In this document: positions 1 through 40,950 of the stretch, one piece after another
How the letters are laid out: every line of letters begins with the position of its first letter
Numbering within the stretch: the first letter of the stretch is position 1
Source of the DNA: Merluccius polli
Lineage: Eukaryota; Chordata; Actinopteri; Gadiformes; Merlucciidae
Assembly (NCBI GenBank): GCA_030340625.1
Contig: JAOPHQ010002009.1
Span: forward strand, 18,501 to 82,500
DNA length: 64,000 nt
Reading direction: 5' to 3'
The notes under the pieces: model-generated
What the model saw: only the letters and a program-made list of their open reading frames with translations
Told to the model about the DNA's origin: nothing
The model's database searches: none
Made by a program: the position numbers and the translations under genes

Positions 1-466
1 TGGTGAAATATGTGCACACAGTAAACTCAGCTAGAAGCCCTTCCACTAGCTTTAATGTCAACAAGGAGTTTAGTGAACTCAAGCCATACTATGATCAACT
101 AACGGCACTGGTTGCAGCCTTTTCCAAACAGGTGGCAGTAATCCAAGGAGGTGCAGAGCAGGCACCGGCCCCGAAAGACACCGAGTTGGTGTTGCTAAAG
201 GTCATCAAGAGGAGGGGGTCAGAGCAAAGGTGACACCTGGTATCATTGGTCACTATGCGGAGCATCTGACCCACCGGCAAGGACCCGGGGAGACGTAAAA
301 GGGAGTGTAAGAGAGCAGCCTTAGACTGACAGGAAGAAGAGTGATACATTTTTACTTTATTAGCTTTGCTAACACACAAGTGTAGAGTCAGAGGCTATTC
401 AGCGTATTTACATTTACATTTTTCGTATATAATTATTTTATCTTGGTAGTATTATAATCATAAATA

Positions 467-967
467 ATGATGTGCCGCCCAGAAAACAAGATGGGGTGGC
501 TTGGTGTAGTTGTATGGTTTGCTTTGATTGTTATAGCCCCTACAGTTGTGTGGAAACAATTCCATGACAGAGGATCTGCCACGACCAGAGCTTCCAGGGA
601 ACCTGACATGTTGGGAACAGACCCGGGGAGAAACAGAGTTCCAGAGCTAGAGAAACACCCACCAAGGGGGGTGGAGCCAGGTGACCAGTTGTACCTGAGG
701 TGTGAAGGACCATACAAGGTCACCAATGCGACACCAACCAGTACCGAGGTGGAAGGGAGTTCCACCTGGTACCACCTCAACCACTGCACCAAAGCCGCTC
801 AACCCAAGACGAGGGAGGACCACAAGGAGGAGCTGGGTGCAGGTGTACCCAGCATAGACCAACCATCCCAGGCACAGACCCAGCCCAGCCAGGGGCAGCA
901 GCCTCATGACAAACGGAGGCTGCGACAACAACCATCCAGATGGAAGGTTGGACCCACCTGGGTCTAA
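467..967 (+). pseudogene. Chimeric ORF: hydrophobic leader joined to retroviral integrase C-terminus
   Basis: A 166-codon frame. Residues about 9-30 are hydrophobic (MGWLGVVVWFALIVIAPTVV), followed by a charged linker. Residues about 64-110 match the integrase C-terminal motif of fish class I-type retroelements (EGPYKV ... STWYHLNHC), with part of the segment before EGPYKV missing. A Gln-rich tail follows to the stop. The leader upstream of a pol tail in one frame is not a normal retroviral order, so I treat it as a rearranged relic. No intact viral protein is encoded. Confidence 0.55.
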
Positions 968-1156
968 CCCGGTCCTGAGGAGGCTCACATGTGATCGTGC
1001 TAGTAACCTCTCCATGTGAGCCGGACCCTGGATCCACGTCTTTGGAGGAGTGCTGGATCGAACCCGGTCTTGAGGAGGCTCACATGTGATCGTGCTAGTA
1101 ACCTCTCCATGTGAGCCTGACCCTGAATCTGCGGCCTTGGAAGAGTGCAGGGCCTG
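967..1156 (+). repeat. Tandem duplication, about 93 bp x 2
   Basis: Two consecutive copies beginning AACCCGGTC(C/T)TGAGGAGG at about 967 and 1060, both containing CTCACATGTGATCGTGCTAG. They differ by scattered substitutions, so the duplication is not recent. It lies within the retroviral remnant after the pol-like frame closes. Confidence 0.85.
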
Positions 1157-1618
1157 ACGATGGCGACGACGAACAGAAACAACAATGAATGCCCAAAAAC
1201 CCCCCACATGCTTGCAGCCCACCAATACATGAAGATCATTCCAATCATTCGACATACATCCATGCCCGGAAGGAGTTTTTTTAAGTTTAAATTTGTTGAT
1301 TTTTATTGTGTCATTTTTTGTTTTGATTTATTACTGCATGAATTTTAATTTGATATGCATGAATTGAAGGGTTCAACACTTAGAAAGTATTTCGCATTTG
1401 GTGATCTGTTTATCCTAACATACTTACAGGTTGAGAGTCCTGAGGAACACTACAGGCTGAGAGCCCTGATTAAGAGATGGTTTTTCTGATAACCAAATGT
1501 GATGCTGAAGGTTCATCTAGCAGTTCGACAAGTAGTCTCATTTGATTCTCCAGGGAGAGGGGACATTATACTAAATTGGTAGTTTTTTGGGACTTTGGAA
1601 GTCCCAAAGGGGGGATAT

Positions 1619-2446
1619 TGGGGAGACATTTATAAATTTACCCTTACATTTAATGCTATAACATAATTATGGTCTTGCCATTATGCTATGAATCTAATAA
1701 GTGTGGAGAAATACAGAGAACCACACATTTTATGTTTTTAAGGAGTAGCAGAATTTCCAAATTTGATATTTTATGGGCTCAGTTTTTCTGAGCCCAAGAG
1801 AAGGAGTACAATTTTTTCCAAATTTTCATATGTGGTCTCAGTTTAGATGAGACCAAGAGAAGGATTAAAGGTATCGTTATATTTTATATCTACCATATGA
1901 CCAATAATTAGGGTCACACTAACCTCGGTGCCTTTCTGCTGAAGTAAGACAGAATCATGAGATATAAGCAGAGGCATATAATTATAAAAGCAACTCCTCA
2001 TGATCAGAATGAGTACGTTGTTGGTGACATGTGAAGAGTACATAGTGTGAGATCAGTTTGTTGCAAAGAGCAGGAAGTGTTAATCATATGATAGCAAAGA
2101 ACAGGCAGGCTTGTCTCTGTACATGTAAAGAATGCTGGAGTCAGATAACACGAGGACGAGGTGGGAAGACGTCAACAGCCAGCCCTTGTTATGACGTTTT
2201 CACTGTTTGTGTATATAACTTCCTGGGTCAGGGATAGTTGGTGCTCAGACTTCGTGAACTGACACACACACTTTGTTGTTCGGTCAGGGAAACGTAGTTG
2301 GACCCAGATATATCTGTAAAACTCTGCACATTATACTGGTGTTAACAATAAAACTGATTATTTCTTAAAGCTAAACAACTTCTTCTATCGCTTCATTAAA
2401 GAACACGCGTGGGTAAGAGTTTCAAGAGAAACTGCTTCTCACAACA
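1619..2446 (+). repeat. Retroviral LTR (3' LTR), 828 bp
   Basis: Starts TGGGGAGACATT just after a purine tract and ends TTCTCACAACA. It contains TATATAA near 2212 and AATAAA near 2348, in the order expected for U3, R and U5. Positions from about 1866 to the end are repeated at 16933-17506, and the terminal part at 20908-21244. The right flank is a (GTAG)n run, so a target duplication cannot be scored. Confidence 0.85.
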
Positions 2447-2470
2447 GTAGGTAGGTAGGTAGGTAGGTAG
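2447..2470. repeat. (GTAG)n microsatellite
   Basis: Short GTAG tandem run immediately after the LTR end. Confidence 0.9.
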
Positions 2471-2585
2471 TAGTGCTTAAACCAAGACCCTTTCAGGCTG
2501 GAAATCGAACAACACCCTAGCGAATAGACTGTCCTTATTGGAGTATACAACAACAAGGGTATGCAAAGAGCAATGCAGCGTGTAC

Positions 2586-33033
<30,448 letters not shown>

Positions 33034-33740
33034 TATAAAAATCTTCAGAGGGTTTGCTTTAGTTGCAGTCTAGTTGGAGTTCCATTTGGCGTTTCATTAA
33101 AAAAAAAAACAGGAATAGAAAGCATGAACAGAGTATGAGAACGGAGATCCTGCACAAACATTGCGAAATTTAAATCGGGTAGGTGAGTTTGTAGTAGCTA
33201 ACATGTATCAGTTCAAATAGTTAGCAGGTGTTAGCCTGTTATGACCTTATGTCGGATCCAGAAGTTAGACTACGCTATAGTCAAACTTGGGGGGAAACTG
33301 TACAGCACCTGGGCCCGGAAACCATAAAGTGTTCGATCCTTCTCATAAAAACAACTGTGTTGAGAACGGGTTAGCGTCAATGTTATTAGCAATGGCTGTG
33401 TTGTGGTTAGTTAACGTTATCAACACGATCGTTAAGATTACATACCAAATAATGTCAAGGCAGTTGTTTTACATATTCAACATGCAGATCAACATGCCAT
33501 CAGTTTTACCGTAATTCAAACTAGACACTCGGGTTTAATAGCTGACTAGCACTGTGCGTTTCACACGCCATCGTGTTTACTTTTACGGTGCGTTCCAGGA
33601 CAATTGTATTTTAGACACTTACGACCAATCATCTGTGGAATGTCGACTCAGATGGTCAAGTTTCTCATTAAAGGAAATAGACGGTGGGCCGAACGCGTTT
33701 TCGTGTTGTTGGTCGATCTCCATCGATAGTGTACACCATT
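33034..33740 (-). promoter_or_regulatory. gaa: gaa upstream region
   Basis: The about 700 bp between the gaa ATG and the Academ-like transposon must hold the promoter and 5' UTR unless a further upstream exon exists. No CpG-rich block or clear TATA box was recognised, so the transcription start is not placed. Confidence 0.4.
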
Positions 33741-34314
33741 TAGTCGGGGAGCCAAAGTCTCAAAAATGGGTTGAACCTGACATGGTCTGCCGTACTTTTA
33801 ATTTTTTTTTTTTTTGTTACCTTTGACTCTAAGGACCAATAATTTGAGGGTCTGCTCTGCTGGAAATATCGCGAAAAAAAATTGTGGCCATTTTAGTGTG
33901 TGTACCCATTATTTTTTGATAGAACATTTTGAAAAATGAAAATGTTCCTGAAATCCTCAGTGGGTTGGGTAAGCTGTCAATAAATGCATTCCTGATGCAA
34001 AGAACACATGTGGTGACCACATTCAGTGACAAAAATATTCTAAAAACACATTTCTACATGATTTTGGCTCAATTTAATGCAAAAAAATAAGGCGTTTTCT
34101 CACTTTTTTCCAATATTTTCATCTTTACTTCATTGGCAATCAACTATTCCCCCAAGTTATGACATCAACCAATATGCCATTCTTTTCACCAAACAGTATA
34201 CTCATTCCACAGAATAAATTATAAAAATCCAACCAAAATCAATGGATCTGTGATGATTTCACTACTAGTTGGCGATCAATAAGCCCAGAACCTCAAATTT
34301 AGGCTACTCTCAAA
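33741..34314. repeat. Left terminal inverted repeat of Academ-like element
   Basis: Inverted copy of 40951-41533, differing by small indels (for example an extra TTTGATAA/GAAAATG difference near 33930). Inner boundary near AGGCTACTCTCAA. Confidence 0.9.
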
Positions 34315-34680
34315 ATTCCGAAAGACACACTGCATATTCAACATGGTTGTTAATGTCCAAATTATGAAACATCATGGCCTAGGCATCTTTTTAATTTCAA
34401 CATTACTCTGTTCTACCAATGAAAATGTGTCACACAAGAAATATAATACAACAAAATGACTTTATTATGTCATTATTTTATTGCCTCAGATGAAAACTAT
34501 TACAATTTTAACAGAACAAAATAATTTAAGATCAAACAAGGCGCAGGTCCCTATGAAGTGGAATAATCACAAGGGAATCACACTGCAGATACTGCTCTGG
34601 GGATAAACCTTCACCCTCAACACCTAAGGAGACAGCAAACAAGAACGGCAGGGTGGGTTATACAGCAGCGTGATAAAAGA

Positions 34681-34696
34681 TGCCCCCCCCCCCCCT
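34681..34696. repeat. Poly-C run
   Basis: GATGCCCCCCCCCCCCCTCC, inside the element near the 3' end of the transposase transcript. Confidence 0.9.
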
Positions 34697-34737
34697 CCCC
34701 TCTCAAACATAAACACACACACACACATGCAGCCTAC

Positions 34738-35052
34738 TTACGTGTCCCTGTCTTCAAGTGCAAGTTCAATCCTTGAACATCTGGTGGGGTCCCCGGTGCA
34801 GAGACATGCAATGCCACACTTCACATTGGCTCTTGCACAGGAGCATCCTCGGCCACACATGCTTTTCTTGCAGTGGCAGTATTTGCTGAGTTTGAGTTCA
34901 GATGGTTTTGCCTCTTTCAGCATCATGGTTGGCACCAATTTGCCATTGACAAGTTGTCTCCCAAAATCAGTGGCAGCTGGGTAGGTTGGCTGAACCATGT
35001 GTGCCCGCTTACAACTGATGCAGAGCTCGGCGAAGGTGTAATAAGAAGGCAT
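34738..35052 (-). CDS. Tesmin/TSO1-like CXC zinc domain, C-terminal part of transposase in shifted frame
   Basis: A 104-codon frame overlapping the end of the large ORF in a different phase. Its Cys-rich block has spacing C-x-C-x4-C-x3-C-x-C-x6-C-x3-C-x-C-x6-C, matching one CXC repeat, a DNA-binding zinc cluster. ALCISCKRAHMVQPTYPAA precedes it. A one-base shift near 35015-35030 separates it from the nuclease part. It ends EDRDT at a GTAAGT that would serve as a splice donor; an acceptor CTCCTTAG lies near 34625. Either a recent frameshift or an unrecognised splice. Confidence 0.75.
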   Translation of the reverse strand: MPSYYTFAELCISCKRAHMVQPTYPAATDFGRQLVNGKLVPTMMLKEAKPSELKLSKYCHCKKSMCGRGCSCARANVKCGIACLCTGDPTRCSRIELALEDRDT

Positions 35053-38000
35053 CTTCAGTTGGTGGAAGGCAACGCATGTCTCCTTTGATGCTCACAAAGA
35101 GATGGGCTCGCAGTGCATCTAGAGTACCACCAAAGTCACTCCTGTCATAGAGTGACACCATGTATTGCCGTGCTGCTGTTACAACCTCTTCCTGAACATC
35201 CAGGCTTTCCTCAGGGTCACCGTACCTGCACAGTGGCAGAAGATCTGTCAGGTGTTTAATGGCAGTTTTGTAGGCCCGCCTTTTCCCTCTTCTGTACAGG
35301 TAGCTCACTGTGTCACACCCAGTAAGTATGTAGGTGCTGAGGAGAAGGGATGTAAGATCTGAAGCTTCAACATCATATGTTCCCGCCAGAGCTTCTGTGA
35401 TGGCATGAACAGGTAGGAAGATATCCATTGTCTTCACCCACAGCTCCTGCAGCCCATCCATGTGTGTGATGTAGTACATGCACATCATGATCACATCTGT
35501 GTCAGTTGCAACCACTACAGCCCGTTTGTGGTGCATATTTTGTACTGAGTATGCAATGTGAGCAAACATCCTAGTATCTGCCTCCTCATGTTTCTCACAG
35601 GAAAGTTCTGGAAGCTCAACCTGACAATTTGCTGACAAGAGGACAGTGCGACCAGGATCACAAAAGATTCCACCAAGAATAAGTGTGCATCCTGCAGGAA
35701 GCGACTTGTTCTGAGTAGCCCATGCTTCCCCCACGTAGTTCAACAGATTCGCTTTATTCAGTGGGTTATGAATGAAGCCTTTCCATTCAGGTATAGGGAG
35801 AGTATCATGTGGCTTATACTCCTTCATTTTGCTGGGGCAGGTCTTCATCCTCTTCTCTCGTTCCTCACCTTTCAGACTTTCAGCAGGGGAGAAATCGTAT
35901 CGGTCACCAACAAAGTGGATGCAGTCACACTGGTCTGGGAGGATTCCAAGGAGCTGCCTCAGGTACTTTCCTTGCAGTTCATGGAAGGTGCTGCTCCCAA
36001 GATGTTGGAATCGCTGAATGAATGCCATGGCATCTACTACCATTACACCAGGCTTGTCAGACGGTGGTAGTTTGTCCACTTCCCCCCATGAGCTGCCAAG
36101 GGCAGTCTTGATTGCAGCCAGGTAGTCTGCCTTGTTTCCTTTACGCATAGCGTAACTTTGGTCAAGGGATGGATCTGGTTCAAACAGGGAGGCTGGGCAA
36201 CTTGTCCATTCATGGCTAAACACCTCCACCTTCCGGTCTTCCTCTAAGTCATGAACAAAGTACAGGTTCCGCACAACTGCACTCTCCTGCTCATAGACCT
36301 TTTTGGCTTTGAATGCCAAAGACATGGACTTCTTTGGCTTTGCTGCGAAGGTTGAGAGTTTAATTTGGGCTACTTTCTCACTGTTTGTTTTTGTTGCTGC
36401 AGCCAATGCCTCCAGTCCTTTTTCACGGGCACAGATCAAGTCAGCAGATGTGGCTTTGTGGCCTGTTGAAATGTTGATCAACTCTTGTTCTTCATATGTG
36501 AAAGGATTGATCATCTGGTTGTTGATGACATCCGTTATTTTCTTCACACCTTCTGCCTCCTTTGCACCTTGGCTGTCCTTGTGGTGTTTGGTGTTATCCA
36601 CATCCAGGTGAGCCATAGCCTTTGTCTGCTCTGACACAGCTGTCAGAACTGGAAGAGCTTTCAAGTACTTCTCCATGGCCGCTGGCTGCTGACTGATGCC
36701 AGTGAAGAGTTTTGTCTTGGCATCACGGTTGTAGGTTTTTTCCAGTGCCATGTCTGTCCAGACGCCATTAAACCGTCCTTCTGTTTGACATACAGTGAAC
36801 TTCCCATCCTTGAATTCCCTATAGATGTTTGGAGCCAGTGTAGGTAAGCTTCTCATAGCTTCAAGGTAGTGGGGCAGGCAGGATACGTACTTGTAGTGGC
36901 CAGCAGCTACAAGGTATGGTAACATCTTTTCCACTTCAGCCAGGTGTTCCTCCCACAGACCTGCACGCTCAGCATGGATGAATCGTCTAAGAATCATCAC
37001 CATATCCATGTACATTAGCCATAGCTTTGTGGTAGGTGAGGTACGGGATTCATCAAACTCAGCCATCAAACATGACAGCTTTTTCAGTTGGTCAGTTGCA
37101 TCAGCACACGCAGAAGTTGCCTTCTCTACATCCTCTTCTGACAGGGCATCTAGGAGTAGTTGGACATTGTTGCTAAGCACACATATGTACTCCAGGTCCT
37201 TCTCTTCATCGACCAACCATCGTGCAAATGCTTCCCAGTGTACGGCAAACATGGCTGCATACACCATAGTGTGGGTGTACAGCATTGCATAGTAGTCTTT
37301 CCCACTGATGATTTTGTTTGCTGTTCCACGGAGACAGACATCAGCTTCAACCATAATGTCTTCAATTCCAGTGGACTGCATCAAATGCCCAATGGCTCCA
37401 AGGAAATTCTGAGCAATATGGAAGCCACCCATGCGCAAGATAAGATTGGCATACTTCTCTTTGTGCTTCTTTTGCAGACTCAGAACCACTTCATAGATTG
37501 CTTGGTCAGATGTGATGATTGCATACTCTTGACCAAGTTTTCTTGACACATCCATGCAGTACTGAACAGACTGTTCGACCACATCTGGGTTTGTTGGCGA
37601 CTTGGGGAAGAAGGGACCATAGCTGATCATAGTTGCAGGGGTGGTATCTGGGATGAGAAATGCTTGGAATGAACTCCATGTTGGAGCAGGGCAACTTGGT
37701 TTCAAATCCTCCAATAGTACAGTAGGGCAGCTATGCACCAAATGCCAGAGGACGCTCAGGTGGTCAAGAGGTTCTGCTAGACACACAGGAAGCTTAGGCT
37801 CTGTTTCAACTCCAACCAAGGAGCGACTCTTTTGACGATCCTTTAGACTGAGGTGGCTTTCCTTAGTTTGAAAAGGTTGAGAAGATTCCAAGGCTGTTTG
37901 GCGTGTTTTCAATAGAGGTACACTAACTGTTGGTGTGGGGTCTTCATCTGGATTCTTGTACTGGAATATGATGTGGGTTGTGCCATGCAGTGTTCGTCCA

Positions 38001-39613
38001 TCCTTTGTGTACTCTTGGAAGTCAAGGTTATCAAATGCAAACTGTGTGAATCGTCTAACCTTCAGGTTCGTTGGTATGAAGGCACCATCCCTAGTTGTCT
38101 GCTCTTCAACTGCCATTGCCATTGACGTAATATATCTCTGTGCTTCTTTGTAGCTGATACAGTTCCCAAATCTATTTAGGAGTGACACAGTCGACTTGCT
38201 TCTGGTTTCCTTAAGGATGTGCAAAGCTGTCCCAATGTGTTTGGGTGTTGGGATATTGGCAACTGCTTGGCAGATATCCTGGGCAAGGTTGAGAACGTGT
38301 TTTTGCTGCTTAGGACTGACATTCACCCGGCCGTCCTCACCTAATTCTGGAGATGCATCTGTTATCATCCATGCCAGATGGTTATACAGGCTAGAGCTCA
38401 CTCTTCGGGATGCCTCAAGGTATGATATTTCTAGCTGCAGTGACGGGTCTTCAGACATACCTCCAGGGATCTGTTGACTTCCACTGGCTTGAGCCATTCT
38501 GGCTTCTCTTGCTTCCTTCAGGGCCTGCTTACGTTGGTCCTGGAGCTCTCTCCTTATTCTCTTTGCGGTGTTGTAGGAAGAGACTATGGTGTCATCTGGT
38601 GTCAACTCATCATCACTTTCTTCTTCATACTCTGCCTCCTCAGTTCTCTCCTTAAGTTCCTTTAACTTTGATAGCATGCAGCCAACATTAATTTCTGCTG
38701 AGCAAATCAGGCTAGAACATCCTTTCTGTGGCACAACCATTATTTTACAATTACCACCTACTTCATAGTGCCTTCTAAGGCGGGCAATCAAGGACTGAGA
38801 TCTGTAAGATGTTACATTGTGAACTCCATGGCTTTCCAAGTATTTATGGAATTCATCCCTCAAAGCTGTAACAAATAATATAGCATTGTCTTTGAAAAGG
38901 GGCTCATCTATCCGAGATAAGAGTTGGTTTAGTGCAGCATCATATGGAGTGGTGGCAGTACTGATCTTTTCCTGTGAATGACAACGCTTTGTCAGGTAGT
39001 GGTTCATGCATTCCTTGTGGTACCGGAAGTCCTCAGCAATCATATCAGTGCAATTGTTTCCATCAGGACCACAAATCTTGTGTAACATCTCTTCATCTTC
39101 AAGTTTGTTTGCTTTTGTCCATACTGCATTCTGTCTGTCATAAGTGGCGATCAAAATGAGGCATCTATTGCCCCTGGTTGTGCGTGCTCTTCCACAAATG
39201 AAGCACTCTTCCTTGTGTTTGGTGGGCTGTGGCATTGACATCCGTGTTTTTTTAGTAGGCCTGCTGCTATCTGGCTCAGGATTTTCTGTTTCATATGAAG
39301 TGTTTTCTGGCATTTCAGCTTTTTTCCTCTTCTGGTCAACAGTTTTGCGATTTGTGTACTTCGCTCGACATTGTGTGTGCCACAAAGGATTCCTCCACAG
39401 AAAGTCACATTGAGGTTGCAGGTCACTGTCAAGTCTGTATGAGACATCATCTTTTATGTTGGTTACAGCATATAGGAGGGAAGGATAGCCTTGATTTGTC
39501 AGTTTCTGAAGAGGACCAGCATCACTATCCGTTTTCTGACATATTATGCAAGCAGCATAGTTGGTACTGAGCAGCTTTCTCTCCAGCTGCTTGGTTGAAA
39601 ACTCAGGCTCCAT
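35009..39613 (-). CDS. Academ-like transposase with N-terminal zinc modules and XPG/FEN-like nuclease
   Basis: A single uninterrupted frame of 1,534 codons from ATG 39613. Residues about 20-110 and 130-215 hold two similar Cys/His modules (CIICQK...CDFLW...HTQC and CFICGR...HKICG...HKEC). A long middle region is unrecognised. The last 350 residues resemble an XPG/FEN-type PIN nuclease: VDAMAFIQRF (about 1190), GDRYDFSP (about 1230), HEEADTRMFAH (about 1341), ATDTDVIMM (about 1369) and TGCDTVSYLYRRGKRRA (about 1432), i.e. spaced acidic residues. It ends LHLRRALHQL, just where a frame change leads into the CXC domain. Expected role: DNA cleavage during transposition. No DDE triad could be assigned by eye. 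The intact length suggests recent activity or coding constraint. Confidence 0.85.
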   Translation of the reverse strand: MEPEFSTKQLERKLLSTNYAACIICQKTDSDAGPLQKLTNQGYPSLLYAVTNIKDDVSYRLDSDLQPQCDFLWRNPLWHTQCRAKYTNRKTVDQKRKKAEMPENTSYETENPEPDSSRPTKKTRMSMPQPTKHKEECFICGRARTTRGNRCLILIATYDRQNAVWTKANKLEDEEMLHKICGPDGNNCTDMIAEDFRYHKECMNHYLTKRCHSQEKISTATTPYDAALNQLLSRIDEPLFKDNAILFVTALRDEFHKYLESHGVHNVTSYRSQSLIARLRRHYEVGGNCKIMVVPQKGCSSLICSAEINVGCMLSKLKELKERTEEAEYEEESDDELTPDDTIVSSYNTAKRIRRELQDQRKQALKEAREARMAQASGSQQIPGGMSEDPSLQLEISYLEASRRVSSSLYNHLAWMITDASPELGEDGRVNVSPKQQKHVLNLAQDICQAVANIPTPKHIGTALHILKETRSKSTVSLLNRFGNCISYKEAQRYITSMAMAVEEQTTRDGAFIPTNLKVRRFTQFAFDNLDFQEYTKDGRTLHGTTHIIFQYKNPDEDPTPTVSVPLLKTRQTALESSQPFQTKESHLSLKDRQKSRSLVGVETEPKLPVCLAEPLDHLSVLWHLVHSCPTVLLEDLKPSCPAPTWSSFQAFLIPDTTPATMISYGPFFPKSPTNPDVVEQSVQYCMDVSRKLGQEYAIITSDQAIYEVVLSLQKKHKEKYANLILRMGGFHIAQNFLGAIGHLMQSTGIEDIMVEADVCLRGTANKIISGKDYYAMLYTHTMVYAAMFAVHWEAFARWLVDEEKDLEYICVLSNNVQLLLDALSEEDVEKATSACADATDQLKKLSCLMAEFDESRTSPTTKLWLMYMDMVMILRRFIHAERAGLWEEHLAEVEKMLPYLVAAGHYKYVSCLPHYLEAMRSLPTLAPNIYREFKDGKFTVCQTEGRFNGVWTDMALEKTYNRDAKTKLFTGISQQPAAMEKYLKALPVLTAVSEQTKAMAHLDVDNTKHHKDSQGAKEAEGVKKITDVINNQMINPFTYEEQELINISTGHKATSADLICAREKGLEALAAATKTNSEKVAQIKLSTFAAKPKKSMSLAFKAKKVYEQESAVVRNLYFVHDLEEDRKVEVFSHEWTSCPASLFEPDPSLDQSYAMRKGNKADYLAAIKTALGSSWGEVDKLPPSDKPGVMVVDAMAFIQRFQHLGSSTFHELQGKYLRQLLGILPDQCDCIHFVGDRYDFSPAESLKGEEREKRMKTCPSKMKEYKPHDTLPIPEWKGFIHNPLNKANLLNYVGEAWATQNKSLPAGCTLILGGIFCDPGRTVLLSANCQVELPELSCEKHEEADTRMFAHIAYSVQNMHHKRAVVVATDTDVIMMCMYYITHMDGLQELWVKTMDIFLPVHAITEALAGTYDVEASDLTSLLLSTYILTGCDTVSYLYRRGKRRAYKTAIKHLTDLLPLCRYGDPEESLDVQEEVVTAARQYMVSLYDRSDFGGTLDALRAHLFVSIKGDMRCLPPTEDAFLLHLRRALHQL

Positions 39614-39619
39614 GCTGTA

Positions 39620-39796
39620 GCCTACTCTTCACTCTCTAGTCTCCTCTCCAATCCACCCTGCTTCTCTCCACTCTTCTCTCCTCTCCTATCTTCTCCAATC
39701 CACCCTGCTTCTCTCCACTCCTCTCTCCTCTCCTATCCTCTCCACTCTTCTCCTCTTCTACTCCTCTCCACTATTCTCCTCCTCCCTCTTCTTCTA
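39620..39796. repeat. CT-rich low-complexity stretch
   Basis: Repeated CTCTCCACTC(T/C)TCTC and CTCCAATCCACCCTGCTTCT, directly upstream of the transposase start codon. Purine-rich on the transposase strand. Confidence 0.85.
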
Positions 39797-39902
39797 TAAA
39801 CATATATTATATGTGTGTTAGATGGTTATTCCAAGTTAATGAGTTGCATATTCACTATACAGACAATACTTTGGCAAAAATTACCATTGTCTATCTTTAT
39901 CC

Positions 39903-40262
39903 CTAACCCCCCCCCCCCCGTTGACAATCGCGCGCTAGCCCCCCCCCGTTGACAATCGCGCGCTAGCCCCCCCCGTTGACAATCGCGCGCTAGCCCCCCC
40001 CCCCCCGTTGACAATCGCGCGCTAGCCCCCCCCGTTGACAATCGCGCACCAGCCCCCCCCCCCCCCCCCCCCCCGTTGACAATCGCGCGCTAGCACCCCC
40101 CCCCCCCCGTTGACAATCGCGCGCTAGTCCCCCCCCCCCCCCGTTGACAATCGCGCGCTAGTCCCCCCCCCCCCCCCCGTTGACAATCGCGCGCTAGCCC
40201 CCCCGTTGACAATCGCGCGCTAGCCCCCCCGTTGACAATCGCGCGCTAGCACCCCCCCCCCC
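39903..40262. repeat. Minisatellite: GTTGACAATCGCGCGCTAG plus poly-C spacer
   Basis: About 11 copies of a 19-bp core separated by C runs of 5 to over 20; a further copy at 40747-40766 lies beyond a nested MITE, showing the MITE inserted inside the array. One core reads GCGCACCAG. Located between transposase gene and right inverted repeat, on the promoter side. Confidence 0.95.
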
Positions 40263-40268
40263 CTCCTA

Positions 40269-40737
40269 TGGCGTCAGATTAGTGCCAAAATGCACTCGCG
40301 TGATAAAACATGCAGTCGGGCGTATATATTATTTCACACGCGTAGTTATTACCTGCGAGCGCGCAAATTCTCTCTGCGCGCTCGCGCACACTCAGAGCGC
40401 TTCTCCCCGAGAGAGGAAATTGAGAGCGAGCGAGCAAATCGGGGACTCGAGAGCATTTCGTCGTTGCTCTCACATCGGACAGCCTCTCGCAGCTCACGTT
40501 CTGCTCGCTCGAAAGGAATAGTTTTGGCACTTTGGGGGAGGGAACCCAGGCAGGGCGGGCTCTCCTGTGATTGGCCGTTTCTGAGGAGCGATATTTGATT
40601 GACAGCCTTACTTTCTCTCATGGATGGAAGTCTGCTGGTGAACTCAGTGGTCTGAACGAGACAACGGCGTCAGGGCGGAGGTACGCCCGACTGCATGTTT
40701 TATCACGCGAGTGCATTTTGGCACTAATCTGACGCCA
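40269..40737. mobile_element. MITE with about 56-bp inverted ends and TA target
   Basis: 469 bp, ends TGGCGTCAGATTAGTGCC and its reverse complement, continuing through AAAATGCACTCGCGTGAT and AAAACATGCAGTCGGGCGT. Flanked by TA on both sides. The interior is rich in GAGCGAGCGAG-type motifs. Superfamily not assigned; a TA target would suit Tc1/mariner or similar. Confidence 0.85.
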
Positions 40738-40950
40738 TACCCTCCCCGTTGACAATCGCGCGCTAACACCCCCCCCCCCCCCCCTGGCTATGGCAGTTCC
40801 TAGGCATTACTAATGATTATTAACAATCAAGTTAGGAGGACGAGGACACTTACAGTAACTGCTTTCTGAAGGGCATTACAACGTATCCAATGTCCCTTAG
40901 CAACCGTACTTTTGTTTACAAACGAATTTCACTTCCTGTTTTACAACATC

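Larger units (their letters stand above)
1..1618 (+). mobile_element. Endogenous retrovirus remnant, 3' internal part
   Basis: Degenerate retroviral internal sequence upstream of an LTR. Two pieces read like the integrase C-terminus: an open frame at 3-233 (continuing left of the window) ending in VLLKVIKRRGSEQR, and 641-800 with GDQLYLR, EGPYKVTNATPTS and TWYHLNHCTKA. Between them, 467-600 encodes a hydrophobic stretch resembling an envelope leader, fused in frame to the second piece. After 967 the frames are closed and no envelope body is visible. A purine tract (about 1606-1615, AAAGGGGGGATA) lies just before the LTR. The provirus is broken and rearranged. Confidence 0.75.

Noticed and set aside
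35165..39570. Many plus-strand ORFs of 60-130 aa
   Set aside because: Antisense shadows of the 1,534-codon transposase frame.
39903..40262. 19-bp core with spaced copies considered as a CRISPR-like array
   Set aside because: The spacers are only C runs, not unique sequence; this is a minisatellite in a transposon.
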